Below, one piece after another: positions 1 through 8,337 of a DNA stretch of 32,623 nucleotides. Where the stretch lies: the NCBI GenBank assembly GCA_028707695.1, contig JAQWAL010000015.1, positions 1 through 32,623 of the forward strand, read 5' to 3'. Within the stretch, counting starts at the first letter, position 1. Each line of letters starts with the position of its first letter. The DNA comes from Bacteroidales bacterium (GTDB taxonomy: Bacteria; Bacteroidota; Bacteroidia; Bacteroidales; UBA932). The notes under the pieces were generated by a model. It had not been told where the DNA came from. It made no database searches and was given only the letters and a program-made list of their open reading frames with translations. The translations under genes were made by a program, and so were the position numbers.

Positions 1-120
1 TCCAAAACCCCAAACTACCAATCATGCAATGAGATCTTGTGAGAAATCCTGTATTCATTTAAGTTATGCAAAAAGAATAAAAAATGTTATATTAACCCCA
101 CTTAAAATGTATGTCATATT

Positions 121-2289
121 ATGAAACTAATTATCATATCCAACAGATTACCAGTTAAGGTTTACGGCACTCCTGGCAAATACCGGTTTGCAAGAAGCGA
201 AGGGGGGCTTACAACCGGGCTGGATTCCCTTGAAACAGAAATGGAAAAGCACTGGATAGGGTGGCCCGGAATAGAGATTACCCAAACATATCTAAAAAAG
301 AAAATTACAAAACAACTCGCAAACAAAGATTTTCACCCGGTATTCCTGACATCCAAAGATGTAGAGGAATATTACGAAGGTTACAGCAACAGCAAGATTT
401 GGCCCTTGTGCCACTATTTCTTCTCTTTGATAAAACATGAACCATCTCATTGGGAAAGCTACAAAAAAGTAAATCAAATGTTTGCAGAAGCAGCATCAAA
501 AGTGATTTCACCAGGAGACATAGTATGGGTTCAGGACTACCAGCTGATGCTGCTCCCCAAAATGTTAAGGGAAATGTTTCCCGATATCAGCATCGGATAT
601 TTCCATCATATTCCTTTCCCATCCTACGAACTGTTCAGGGTTCTTCCCGAAAGGGCAGAGATACTGGAGGGTTTATTGGGTGCAGATTTGGTTGCGTTCC
701 ACACTTTCGAATACATGAGGCACTTTATCAGCGCAGTGGAGAGGGTCCTGGATTTGAATTTCGAACTGGACCAAGTGAGGCTAAAGGAAAGGATAGTGAG
801 GATTGATGCTTTGCCAATGGGAATTAACTTTGACCTCTACTACAACTCAATCCTCAACCCGAAAGTTTCAAGGATTGCAGACAAACTCAAAAAAAACTAC
901 AAAGACCACAAGATAATACTCTCTGTTGACCGGTTGGATTACAGCAAAGGAATCCTTAACAGGCTAAAAGGTTTTGCAAGATTCCTCGAAAACCATCCCG
1001 AACACCAGGGAAAGGTATCATTGTTCATGATTATTGTCCCTTCACGTGACAAAGTAGAGAGTTATGCCGAACTCAAGACCAAGATTGATGAAACCATTGG
1101 TTCTGTAAACGGAATCTACTCCAACATGAACTGGACTCCCATACACTATTTCTACCATGGATTCTCTTTCGAAGAGCTATGCGCAATGTACTACATAGCA
1201 GACATTGCCCTTGTCACACCTCTTAGGGATGGGATGAACCTGGTTGCCAAAGAGTACATCGCATGCAAAAGGGATACAGATGGCGTGCTGATCCTTAGTG
1301 AAATGGCCGGGGCATCAATTGAACTCATAGATGCACTTATCATAAATCCTAACGATGCTGCAGAAATTGAGCAAGCTATTGTACAAGCCCTTGAAATGAG
1401 CAAAGAAGAGATAAGGGAGAGGATGGACTGGATGCAAAGGAGGGTATCCCGGCAAACAGTAAACAAATGGGCAGGAGATTTCATTGACGAACTAATGAAA
1501 ATACGGGAGAAAAACCACTCCATGTACTCCAGGGTATTGGGAGATTCTGCTCTTGCCAAAATAAAGCAGGAATACCACAACAGCACAAAAAGATTGATAA
1601 TCCTGGACTACGATGGAACTTTATCGCCTTTCCATCCGAGGCCAGAAGATGCTTTCCCTACCCGCGAAATACTGGAAACCCTCCAAGAACTCTCCAATGA
1701 CCCTCACAATAAAGTTGTTATCAGCAGCGGAAGGGACCATCATACACTAGAACAATGGCTGGGAAATTTGAACATTGGTTTGGCTGCAGAGCATGGTGCT
1801 TTTTATAAGAGTGATGGGAAATGGCACAAAAACAGTATGCAAAAAAAATGGGACCCGGAAATACTAACCATACTCAACCAGTTTGTAGAGAAAACCCCAC
1901 GATCTGCCCTGGAGGTAAAAGAGACTGCTCTTGTTTGGCATTACCGCAAAGTAGACGGATGGCTTGCATCCATGAGGGTACAGCAACTCATAGAAGCCCT
2001 GGTCACTCCATGCACAAGGGACCATCTGCAAATAATGAAAGGAAACAAGATCATAGAGGTCAAACATCCCGATTTCACAAAAGGATCAGAAGTAAACCGG
2101 CTCCTGAATGAAGACAATTACGATTTTGTAATGGCAATGGGAGACGATGTTACAGACGAAGATATGTTCTTTGCACTGCCCAATAACTCGACAACAATCA
2201 AAATAGGAACATTTTCGGAGTATGCAAAGTACAATCTCCTGAACCAGACAGAGACGCTGCCGTTTCTCAAGAAACTTATGGCCTTATAA
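121..2289 (+). CDS. Bifunctional trehalose-6-phosphate synthase / trehalose-6-phosphate phosphatase
   Basis: The 722-residue protein fuses a GT20 synthase (about residues 1-465) to a HAD-type phosphatase (about 490-720). It should make trehalose 6-phosphate from UDP-glucose and glucose 6-phosphate and then dephosphorylate it to trehalose in the cytosol. Visible synthase motifs are SNRLPV (7-12), GGLTTGL (28-34), [11 protein letters not shown] (136-146), [10 protein letters not shown] (161-170), DRLDYSKG (270-277, with the substrate-binding Arg and Lys) and [13 protein letters not shown] (367-379). Phosphatase motifs are DYDGT (496-500, nucleophile Asp), SSGRD (535-539) and GDDVTDED (674-681). 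Nothing is missing, so both halves should be active. No TAnnTTTG box or Shine-Dalgarno sequence was found in the 120 bases upstream. The 3' end overlaps the convergent GH15 gene by 14 bases, a context that fits trehalose or storage-glucan turnover. Confidence 0.96.
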   Translation: MKLIIISNRLPVKVYGTPGKYRFARSEGGLTTGLDSLETEMEKHWIGWPGIEITQTYLKKKITKQLANKDFHPVFLTSKDVEEYYEGYSNSKIWPLCHYFFSLIKHEPSHWESYKKVNQMFAEAASKVISPGDIVWVQDYQLMLLPKMLREMFPDISIGYFHHIPFPSYELFRVLPERAEILEGLLGADLVAFHTFEYMRHFISAVERVLDLNFELDQVRLKERIVRIDALPMGINFDLYYNSILNPKVSRIADKLKKNYKDHKIILSVDRLDYSKGILNRLKGFARFLENHPEHQGKVSLFMIIVPSRDKVESYAELKTKIDETIGSVNGIYSNMNWTPIHYFYHGFSFEELCAMYYIADIALVTPLRDGMNLVAKEYIACKRDTDGVLILSEMAGASIELIDALIINPNDAAEIEQAIVQALEMSKEEIRERMDWMQRRVSRQTVNKWAGDFIDELMKIREKNHSMYSRVLGDSALAKIKQEYHNSTKRLIILDYDGTLSPFHPRPEDAFPTREILETLQELSNDPHNKVVISSGRDHHTLEQWLGNLNIGLAAEHGAFYKSDGKWHKNSMQKKWDPEILTILNQFVEKTPRSALEVKETALVWHYRKVDGWLASMRVQQLIEALVTPCTRDHLQIMKGNKIIEVKHPDFTKGSEVNRLLNEDNYDFVMAMGDDVTDEDMFFALPNNSTTIKIGTFSEYAKYNLLNQTETLPFLKKLMAL

Positions 2290-4075
2290 AACGGGAGGTG
2301 ATATTTTCCCTGGCCAATAATTCAACGGTATTGATCAAAGCAAGATGAGAATATGCCTGAGGGAAGTTACCCAACTGCCTTTTTGTTTTGAAATCCAAGT
2401 CTTCACTAAAAAGACCCAAATGATTTGAATAAGAGAGAAGCCTGTCAAACAAAGCACGGGCTTCTTCTTTTTCGCCTGTAACATACAATGCCCTTATAAG
2501 CCAAAAAGTACATATTGTGAATGCAGAGGATGGCAAACCAAAATCATCTTTGTTCTTATATCTGTACATCAAACCCTCATGCATCAAACCCTCCTTGATT
2601 GCCTTTACAGAGCTCAGGAACCTTGGGTCCATGGCATCAATAAAACCATACTCCTCCATCAAAAGCAATGATGAATCCAACTCCAGGTTTGAATAAGTCT
2701 GCGAAAAACTACCTATCTCTTCTTTCCATCCATTGTCATGCACATCTTTTTTGATAAGGGAAGCCTCTTGCTGCCATGTTTTGGCATAGCTCTCCTTGCC
2801 CAAAAGCTGCGCAATCCTGACAGCCCTGTCCAGTGCCACCCAACACATTACCTTGGAAAAGACATAATGGCTGGAACTATTCCTGATTTCCCATATGCCT
2901 TGGTCGGGATTCCTCCACTCATCATATACACTTCTGACAATATTCTTTACCACCTCCCAAATATCTTCAATTTCGTCAAGCGTCCCCGGAAAATAGAGGT
3001 AATATTTGTAAATAACGTCCATAAGGTAGCCCAAAGAATCATTCTGCTTTTGATGGTATGCAGCATTCCCAATCCTCACGGGAGCAGAACCCTCGTATCC
3101 GGTCAAATGAGTCAGAATCTCCTCTGTGAGCATCCTCTCCCCCCTTATCCCGTACATGATTTGAAAAGCATCGCTCTTCTTTCTAAGGATACTCTTGATA
3201 AAAGAGATAAACCGTTTTGCAGCACCCTTGTGGCCAATGCTCAACAATGTCTCGATAGACATGGAAGCATCCCTTAGCCAGCAAAACCTGTAATCCCAAT
3301 TCCTGACCTCACCCAATGTTTCCGGAATACTTGTGGTAACTGCAGCCAAAACCGCTCCGGTAGGCTGGTAAGACATAAGTTTTAGGATAAGCATGCTCCT
3401 CTCTACCTGAGCAGAGTAATCCCTGAACTTCTTGGAACGGTTTATCCAATTGAGCCAATAGACTTTTGTCCTGGAATACTCCAAATGCACCCTCCTTATA
3501 TCAATATCAATCAATTTCTGGTTATACGAAAGTAGAAAGAACTCCTCCTTTGCAGGTACCAACTCTTCGCTCTCCAAAACACTTTTGAGCGGCAGGCTGG
3601 AGTACAGGTAGACAGAATCCTTTGGGTTGGATTCGGGACCCGTCCTGATATAGCCATCGGGTATCCTGTGATTTACCCTCTCCCTTGCATAATCCAGTGC
3701 GGGATTATAGATAACCCGGAACCTGGGATTACCCTGGATTACCCTAATGTAACGATAAAGCTCCGGAGGCAAATAGTAATCGGCAGCTTCATCCCCGGTT
3801 TTGTACCTGGGGAAAAAATCCATTATTTCAAAAATATCCTTCCCATTGGAAAAAGTGGTACATAAAATATTTGTTCCGGGAACATACTGTTGTGAAACTG
3901 CATAATCCCTGTCTGTGACTATTTCAAAACTTCCCCCCCTCTCTTTATCCAGGATCTTAGCAAATACAGACGGAGAATCAAAATCGGGAAAACACAGCCA
4001 ATCTATGCTGCCAAATTTAGATACCAAAGCAGCAGTCCTGCAATTCCCTATAATTCCATAATCCAGATTTTCCAT
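2276..4075 (-). CDS. Glycoside hydrolase family 15 (glucoamylase/trehalase-like)
   Basis: The 599-residue protein has the GH15 N-terminal domain opening (NLDYGIIGNCRTAALVS from residue 3, then GSIDWLCFPDFDSPSVFA) and an (alpha/alpha)6 catalytic domain. That domain carries RNWDYRFCWLRDAS (258-271), GIWEIR with Glu396 as likely general acid, and GLFSED with Glu558 as likely base, followed by GNFPQAYSHL. It should release glucose from alpha-glucosides; which one (trehalose, maltooligosaccharides or glucan) cannot be read from sequence. There is no signal peptide, so it is probably cytosolic. An in-frame GTG at 4105 would add 10 residues and overlap the upstream gene. The ATG at 4073-4075 is preferred because it starts just before the conserved NLDYG and has GGAGGG about 7 bases upstream, unusual in this phylum. 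It is the last gene of the ruvX-def-mutase-DUF5009 unit and converges on the trehalose synthase gene. Confidence 0.93.
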   Translation of the reverse strand: MENLDYGIIGNCRTAALVSKFGSIDWLCFPDFDSPSVFAKILDKERGGSFEIVTDRDYAVSQQYVPGTNILCTTFSNGKDIFEIMDFFPRYKTGDEAADYYLPPELYRYIRVIQGNPRFRVIYNPALDYARERVNHRIPDGYIRTGPESNPKDSVYLYSSLPLKSVLESEELVPAKEEFFLLSYNQKLIDIDIRRVHLEYSRTKVYWLNWINRSKKFRDYSAQVERSMLILKLMSYQPTGAVLAAVTTSIPETLGEVRNWDYRFCWLRDASMSIETLLSIGHKGAAKRFISFIKSILRKKSDAFQIMYGIRGERMLTEEILTHLTGYEGSAPVRIGNAAYHQKQNDSLGYLMDVIYKYYLYFPGTLDEIEDIWEVVKNIVRSVYDEWRNPDQGIWEIRNSSSHYVFSKVMCWVALDRAVRIAQLLGKESYAKTWQQEASLIKKDVHDNGWKEEIGSFSQTYSNLELDSSLLLMEEYGFIDAMDPRFLSSVKAIKEGLMHEGLMYRYKNKDDFGLPSSAFTICTFWLIRALYVTGEKEEARALFDRLLSYSNHLGLFSEDLDFKTKRQLGNFPQAYSHLALINTVELLARENITSRFIRP

Positions 4076-4076
4076 A

Positions 4077-5477
4077 TCAAGCCCTCCAAAATATTTTATT
4101 TTCACTTGCCCTTGCCACTATTGCCATTGTGAGCAGCACAACCAATGCTGCCCTGATTACACCTATCCAAGGATATCCTGCAGGATAAGCGGCATTGTAA
4201 ATATACACCAACCCTGTAATCTTGAACAAAGGCATCAGGAAGCTCCCGAATGTTACATAGCTCATCAAAGGATTTGCTCCGGCTCCTGAAAAAATCCTCA
4301 CAAAAAAGGAGCCCTTTGACTTGAGTACAATAAAATCCAGCAACATTAAAAAATATACAGATATTGCCGCAGTTGTAAGACAGTAACCAATCGTGCATGG
4401 AGATTTGCTCACAGAGCCCTCAAGCAAAACAGCCAATGCTCCTGAAACAGAAAGCAAGATTGCCAATTTCAGTTGGTTGTTGTACCAAGGTACCGACCCG
4501 GAAGATAAAAAATAGACAATAACAGGTATAAGTACAGAAACCACAAGGTTTTCCACAAACATTCCCTTATACAGCGCTACCATCAGCCATATGATGTACA
4601 GTAACATCAAAGCCAACACAATATAATAATGCCAGGATGCCTTGCCCGGTTGCTTAAGAAATTCTTCCTCTCCACTGACTGAAATCCTATTGTAAACAAC
4701 ATCTCCAATGTATGTAGCCGGGAGTAATATCATAAGGAAGTACAAATACTCCATATTGAAAAACCACCTTATCTCCTTTACAGCATATAATTTAGGTTGC
4801 AAATCAAGATCTATTGAAATAGCAGAAAAAATCACCAGACCAACAAAAAACAAGAACCTTGCACCAAGGTTATCCCTTGTAAAATACCACACAAGAGCCC
4901 CAAACAGGTATAAAAATGCCAGCAAAAAGATAATTATTCCACTCCGGTATATGGAAATTACCTCTCCGAATGCAAAGTGGCCAAAAGTAATAAGAGCAAT
5001 TATTGCTACCATTCCCAAGCCCCTGTAAACAAACACTTTTCTTATCGAAAAACGCTTTCCGTAAGAATAATAGAACAAAAATAGCAACAGAAAACCAACC
5101 AATGTGAAAAACTGTGGCCACCAACCTTGTTCGGTAGAAAAATTGAGGAATACATACAAATATGAAAAGAGCCACAGCATACCAAACCGTTCAAAGGTCT
5201 CCCTCACATATTGGCCTGTAATGCTTTTTGAACCGGCTACGGATATTTTTTTCCTCCCCGCAAGCGGAATGGCAACCCCCATGCAAAAGATGAATATAGG
5301 AAAAACCAAGTCTACCCATCCGATGCCCGAAACAGAACCATCAAAAAAGTGGTCTGGCGGTGGATTCTGTATATGGTACATCCACGCAGGTAAAACACCA
5401 TAAGGAATAATTGCCGAAAAAACCATCCCGAAAATTGAGAGCCCTCTTAGCAAATCCAGCGACAAATATCTTTTCAT
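4077..5477 (-). CDS. DUF5009-family multipass membrane protein, putative acyltransferase (HGSNAT-like)
   Basis: This 466-residue protein has about ten or more hydrophobic segments. It begins with RYLSLDLLRGLSIFGMVF (residues 3-20), the opening of the heparan-alpha-glucosaminide N-acetyltransferase / DUF1624 / DUF5009 group. An extramembrane loop with NPPPDHFFDGSVSG and then GWVDLVFPIFIFCMG follow. Members of this group are thought to move acyl groups across the membrane onto sugars, but the Bacteroidota DUF5009 branch has no assigned substrate that I know of. The gene is 26 bases downstream of the sugar phosphomutase and ends 1 base before the ATG of the GH15 hydrolase, so it is probably co-transcribed with sugar-handling genes. 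Membrane acyltransferase is an inference from family resemblance. Confidence 0.8.
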   Translation of the reverse strand: MKRYLSLDLLRGLSIFGMVFSAIIPYGVLPAWMYHIQNPPPDHFFDGSVSGIGWVDLVFPIFIFCMGVAIPLAGRKKISVAGSKSITGQYVRETFERFGMLWLFSYLYVFLNFSTEQGWWPQFFTLVGFLLLFLFYYSYGKRFSIRKVFVYRGLGMVAIIALITFGHFAFGEVISIYRSGIIIFLLAFLYLFGALVWYFTRDNLGARFLFFVGLVIFSAISIDLDLQPKLYAVKEIRWFFNMEYLYFLMILLPATYIGDVVYNRISVSGEEEFLKQPGKASWHYYIVLALMLLYIIWLMVALYKGMFVENLVVSVLIPVIVYFLSSGSVPWYNNQLKLAILLSVSGALAVLLEGSVSKSPCTIGYCLTTAAISVYFLMLLDFIVLKSKGSFFVRIFSGAGANPLMSYVTFGSFLMPLFKITGLVYIYNAAYPAGYPWIGVIRAALVVLLTMAIVARASENKIFWRA

Positions 5478-5503
5478 AGTTTATTTGGTTTGTAACGGGA
5501 TTC

Positions 5504-6856
5504 CTACTGAAAAGGCTGCAACAACTCTTTTACTTTGGAAATTTTACTTTCCAACAGTTCTACCGAACGGGCCTCTGCCAAAAACCTTAAATAAGGCTCT
5601 GTATTGGATGGCCTTATATTGAACCACCAATCGGCAAACTCGACCCTGTATCCGTCAAAATCAAGACTGACAAGAACCTCTTCCCTTTCACTAAAATAGT
5701 CCCTGACAACATCCATGGCCTCCTGTTTTTTTTCAATCCTGAAATTGATCTCCCCGGAGTTTTCATATTTGACAATTGCAGAGATAACATCAGAGACTTG
5801 TTTTCCCTCTTTTTTCATCTCTGCTAGCACGCCCAGAATTATCAAGGCAGCCATTAACCCGGAATCACTGTAAAAGAACTCCCTGAAATAATAATGCCCA
5901 GCAAGTTCACCTCCAAAAACACCATCTATCTCCCTTAGTTTGTGTGCTGCAAAAGCCCTGCCTACCCTCCATGTATGCACCTTGGCCCCCATAGGCTCCA
6001 AATATTCCCCCACGGCCTTGGAGCTTCTGATATCTTGCAAAACATTGCCTTTCAAACCTCTCTCCTGCATAAAGTAATGCCCCATAAGAGCAATCATCAA
6101 ATCAGGTGAAATAAAACTGCCATTCTGGTCAGTGAACATTACCCTGTCACCATCTCCATCAAAAATAACCCCCACATCGCAAGCCTTGTCCTTAACCAGT
6201 TTTTGCAAATCCCTTATGTTTTCCGGCACAAGTGGATTGGCTTCATGGTTGGGAAATGTACCATCGGGCTGGTCAAAAATATAATGAAGGTTATGGGATG
6301 CCTCTCCCAGTATATCTTTGATAACCACTCCTGCCATTCCATTGGAAACATCTATACCCACATTCAATCCGGAAATATCCTTTTTGTATTTGAGCAGGAA
6401 CGCAACATACTCTTCTTTGACATCAAGGAAATGCTCTGTACCCTTTGCTGCAACAGGCACTATCTCCCTCTCTTTTATCCAGGCCTCAAGCGTAGACAAC
6501 CCTGTATCATAACCAACCGGCAATGCATTTTCCCCCGAAATCTTTAATCCGTTGTATTCCCTTGGATTGTGAGATGCAGTAATTTGTGCAGATGCAGTAA
6601 ACTCGTATTTTCCGGTAGCAAAATAGACCATGGGAGTTGTTACGGTCCCCAGGTCATAAACATCTGCACCGGCATCTGTTATCCCTTTTACAAGATACTC
6701 CCTGATTTCAGGTGAGGACTCCCTCACATCCCTCCCAATCAACACTTTGTTGCTTTTCAACAATTCCGGTAAAAAAAATCCTATCTTGTAAACATCCTCT
6801 TTGTTGAAATCTTTGTTGTAGACACCTCTAATGTCGTATGCGTGAAATGCTCCCAT
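5504..6856 (-). CDS. Phosphomannomutase/phosphoglucomutase (alpha-D-phosphohexomutase)
   Basis: The 450-residue protein shows all four phosphohexomutase signatures in order. They are the phosphoserine loop TASHNP (93-98, Ser95), the Mg-binding DGDGDR (233-238), the sugar-binding loop GGELAGHYYF (315-324) and the phosphate-binding RPSNTEP (415-421). It interconverts hexose 6- and 1-phosphates, feeding UDP-glucose or GDP-mannose synthesis; the preference for glucose or mannose is not readable. The GELAGH loop (GE[ML]SGH in homologues) and the length fit the PMM/PGM subgroup. The gene begins 2 bases after the peptide deformylase stop, indicating translational coupling in the ruvX-def unit. Its glucose 1-phosphate product is the precursor of the UDP-glucose used by the trehalose synthase at the end of the locus. 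Confidence 0.94.
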   Translation of the reverse strand: MGAFHAYDIRGVYNKDFNKEDVYKIGFFLPELLKSNKVLIGRDVRESSPEIREYLVKGITDAGADVYDLGTVTTPMVYFATGKYEFTASAQITASHNPREYNGLKISGENALPVGYDTGLSTLEAWIKEREIVPVAAKGTEHFLDVKEEYVAFLLKYKKDISGLNVGIDVSNGMAGVVIKDILGEASHNLHYIFDQPDGTFPNHEANPLVPENIRDLQKLVKDKACDVGVIFDGDGDRVMFTDQNGSFISPDLMIALMGHYFMQERGLKGNVLQDIRSSKAVGEYLEPMGAKVHTWRVGRAFAAHKLREIDGVFGGELAGHYYFREFFYSDSGLMAALIILGVLAEMKKEGKQVSDVISAIVKYENSGEINFRIEKKQEAMDVVRDYFSEREEVLVSLDFDGYRVEFADWWFNIRPSNTEPYLRFLAEARSVELLESKISKVKELLQPFQ

Positions 6857-6858
6857 GA

Positions 6859-7422
6859 TTATAACCTTGCAACTTTGTAACTAGTCCTTACTTTACCTGC
6901 CTTAATTCCATTCAGTTTGGACTGCAACATCTTTTTCCTGATTGGAGCAGTCCTGTCTGTAAACAATATCCCGTCCAAATGATCCATCTCATGCTGTACC
7001 ATCCTGCAGGCAAAATTATCAAACTCCTCTGTCACCTCCTGGAAACTATCGTTTACATACTTTATCTTAATCTTCTTGGGCCTTTGCACATCTGCATGGA
7101 TATCGGGAATACTGAGGCACCCTTCGCTATACTCAGACATCTCTTTGCTCTCTTCCAAAAGGACAGGATTTATAATGGTCCTTTTAAAGTTCTCCAGTTC
7201 CGGGACATCCTCCGACAGCATGGAGCCATCCACTATCAGCAACCTTATGGAACGTCCTATTTGTGGTGCAGCAAAGCCTACTCCATCTGCCTTCTCCATG
7301 GTTTCCCACATATCTGAAACTAGTTTTGCAATATCTTCTTTGATTCCGGGCTCAGACAAATCGACATCGACTGCTTTTTGCCTTAATACTTCTGCCCCGT
7401 ACACATAAATTGGCAGTATCAT
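6859..7422 (-). CDS. def: Peptide deformylase
   Basis: This 187-residue protein removes the N-terminal formyl group from nascent proteins. The three deformylase motifs are present: GVGFAAPQ (47-54; usually G-x-G-L-A-A-P-Q, here Phe for Leu), EGCLSIP (100-106, metal ligand Cys102) and QHEMDH (143-148, metal ligands His144 and His148 and catalytic Glu145). Length and spacing match an active deformylase. It lies 12 bases after ruvX and 2 bases before the phosphomutase gene, so it is almost certainly co-transcribed. A ruvX-def order is common in Bacteroidota (from memory). Confidence 0.96.
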   Translation of the reverse strand: MILPIYVYGAEVLRQKAVDVDLSEPGIKEDIAKLVSDMWETMEKADGVGFAAPQIGRSIRLLIVDGSMLSEDVPELENFKRTIINPVLLEESKEMSEYSEGCLSIPDIHADVQRPKKIKIKYVNDSFQEVTEEFDNFACRMVQHEMDHLDGILFTDRTAPIRKKMLQSKLNGIKAGKVRTSYKVARL

Positions 7423-7434
7423 AACACTATTTTT

Positions 7435-7872
7435 TTATTTATTATCTCTTTTTTGTTGGATTTGGCAACTATCCAGATAGCCTTGCAAAATTATTGCCGC
7501 ACTAATCTTGTCCACCATAGATTTATCCCTCCTGTCCATCTTCTTTACCCCGCCGTCAATCATTGCCTGGAAGGCCATCTTGGAAGTAAACCGTTCGTCT
7601 GTTAATGTAACAGGAATCTTGGGAAAATGTTTTTTGAGAAGGTTCAGGAACTGGTCTACAAACCTGGTTCCATCCGTTGGAGTATTATCCAGGTTCACCG
7701 GATATCCAACAACAAACCTTGAAACATTCTCTTTAAGGGTATAATTTTTGAGGTAATCCACAATTGCAGCAGAGGGAACTGTTTCCAAAGCCGATGCAAA
7801 AATTCCGAGAGGATCACTCACCGCTACCCCTGTCCTCTTTTTCCCGTAATCGATTCCGACAATTCTCTCCAT
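7435..7872 (-). CDS. ruvX: Putative pre-16S rRNA nuclease / Holliday junction resolvase-like (YqgF/RuvX)
   Basis: This 145-residue RNase H-fold protein matches the YqgF family, whose proven role is 5'-end maturation of 16S rRNA, with a suggested Holliday-junction role. Visible features are the first strand GIDYGKKRTGVAVSD (6-20, catalytic Asp8), VVGYPVNLDN (54-63), LTDERFTS (90-97, catalytic Glu93) and DKISAAIILQGYLD (121-134, catalytic Asp121). It is the first gene of the leftward unit. The candidate promoter TAACTTTG ends only 4 bases before the ATG, so the mRNA may be leaderless or nearly so. Confidence 0.93.
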   Translation of the reverse strand: MERIVGIDYGKKRTGVAVSDPLGIFASALETVPSAAIVDYLKNYTLKENVSRFVVGYPVNLDNTPTDGTRFVDQFLNLLKKHFPKIPVTLTDERFTSKMAFQAMIDGGVKKMDRRDKSMVDKISAAIILQGYLDSCQIQQKRDNK

Positions 7873-7876
7873 AATG

Positions 7877-7884
7877 CAAAGTTA
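7877..7884 (-). promoter_or_regulatory. Candidate -7 box for the ruvX-def-mutase-DUF5009-GH15 unit
   Basis: The leftward strand reads TAACTTTG, an exact match to the Bacteroidota -7 consensus TAnnTTTG, ending 4 bases before the ruvX ATG. No convincing -33 TTTG is seen 19-21 bases upstream. A divergent box for the superoxide reductase gene lies 12 bases away. Confidence 0.5.
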
Positions 7885-7895
7885 GTTTTTTTTCG

Positions 7896-7903
7896 TACAT
7901 TTG
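7896..7903 (+). promoter_or_regulatory. Candidate -7 box for the superoxide reductase-dxr-rseP unit
   Basis: TACATTTG matches TAnnTTTG exactly and ends 16 bases before the ATG at 7920, giving a predicted leader of roughly 10 bases. The -33 element is not recognisable, as is common for weaker promoters in this phylum. Confidence 0.45.
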
Positions 7904-7919
7904 AGGTTTATTTAACACT

Positions 7920-8312
7920 ATGCCAAGACTATTTTCATACAATGATTTTGCCGGAGGAAGCGAGATAGTCCGCTCCTATGCAGACAAACACAGCCCTGTG
8001 GTCATTTGTGATGGACAGGCAAACTACAACCAACCATTTACTGTTAAAGTAAGGATTGGCAAGACCGTAAAACACCCAAATTCACAAGAACACCACTTCC
8101 GGTATATCCAGCTCTGGAATCTGGAAACCCTGGTTGGAGAGGTCAAGCTCAAAAGGGAAGATTACGGTGATGACCCTGTCCATATAGAGGTCCCCTTTTC
8201 AATTACCCCAAAAGTCAGCCTGAGGCTCACGGCTCTTGCATACTGCAACAAACACGGGTTATGGAAAAGCGAAGAGATATTTGTAAAGGTACTAGGTATA
8301 GAAGTAGATTGA
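7920..8312 (+). CDS. Superoxide reductase (class II, neelaredoxin type)
   Basis: This 130-residue protein reduces superoxide to hydrogen peroxide without making oxygen, a detoxification route of anaerobes. All five ligands of the Fe(His)4Cys centre can be placed: His24 in DKHSP, His52 in KHPN, His58 in EHHF, and Cys109 and His112 in YCNKHGLW. The catalytic Lys23 is present; the glutamate that normally precedes it is replaced by Asp22. There is no N-terminal desulforedoxin domain, so it belongs to the one-iron class. It leads a rightward unit whose next gene, the M23 peptidase, starts 25 bases downstream. Its electron donor (rubredoxin-like) is not in the window. It would be easy to leave as hypothetical because overall similarity is modest, but the ligand set is complete. 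Confidence 0.88.
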   Translation: MPRLFSYNDFAGGSEIVRSYADKHSPVVICDGQANYNQPFTVKVRIGKTVKHPNSQEHHFRYIQLWNLETLVGEVKLKREDYGDDPVHIEVPFSITPKVSLRLTALAYCNKHGLWKSEEIFVKVLGIEVD

Positions 8313-8337
8313 CAAGACTTTTTTAACCACTCCCAAA

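Noticed and set aside
2738-3277. A 179-codon plus-strand frame inside the GH15 gene
   Set aside because: It is antisense to conserved GH15 sequence, has no signal, domain or promoter, and shows no protein-like pattern.
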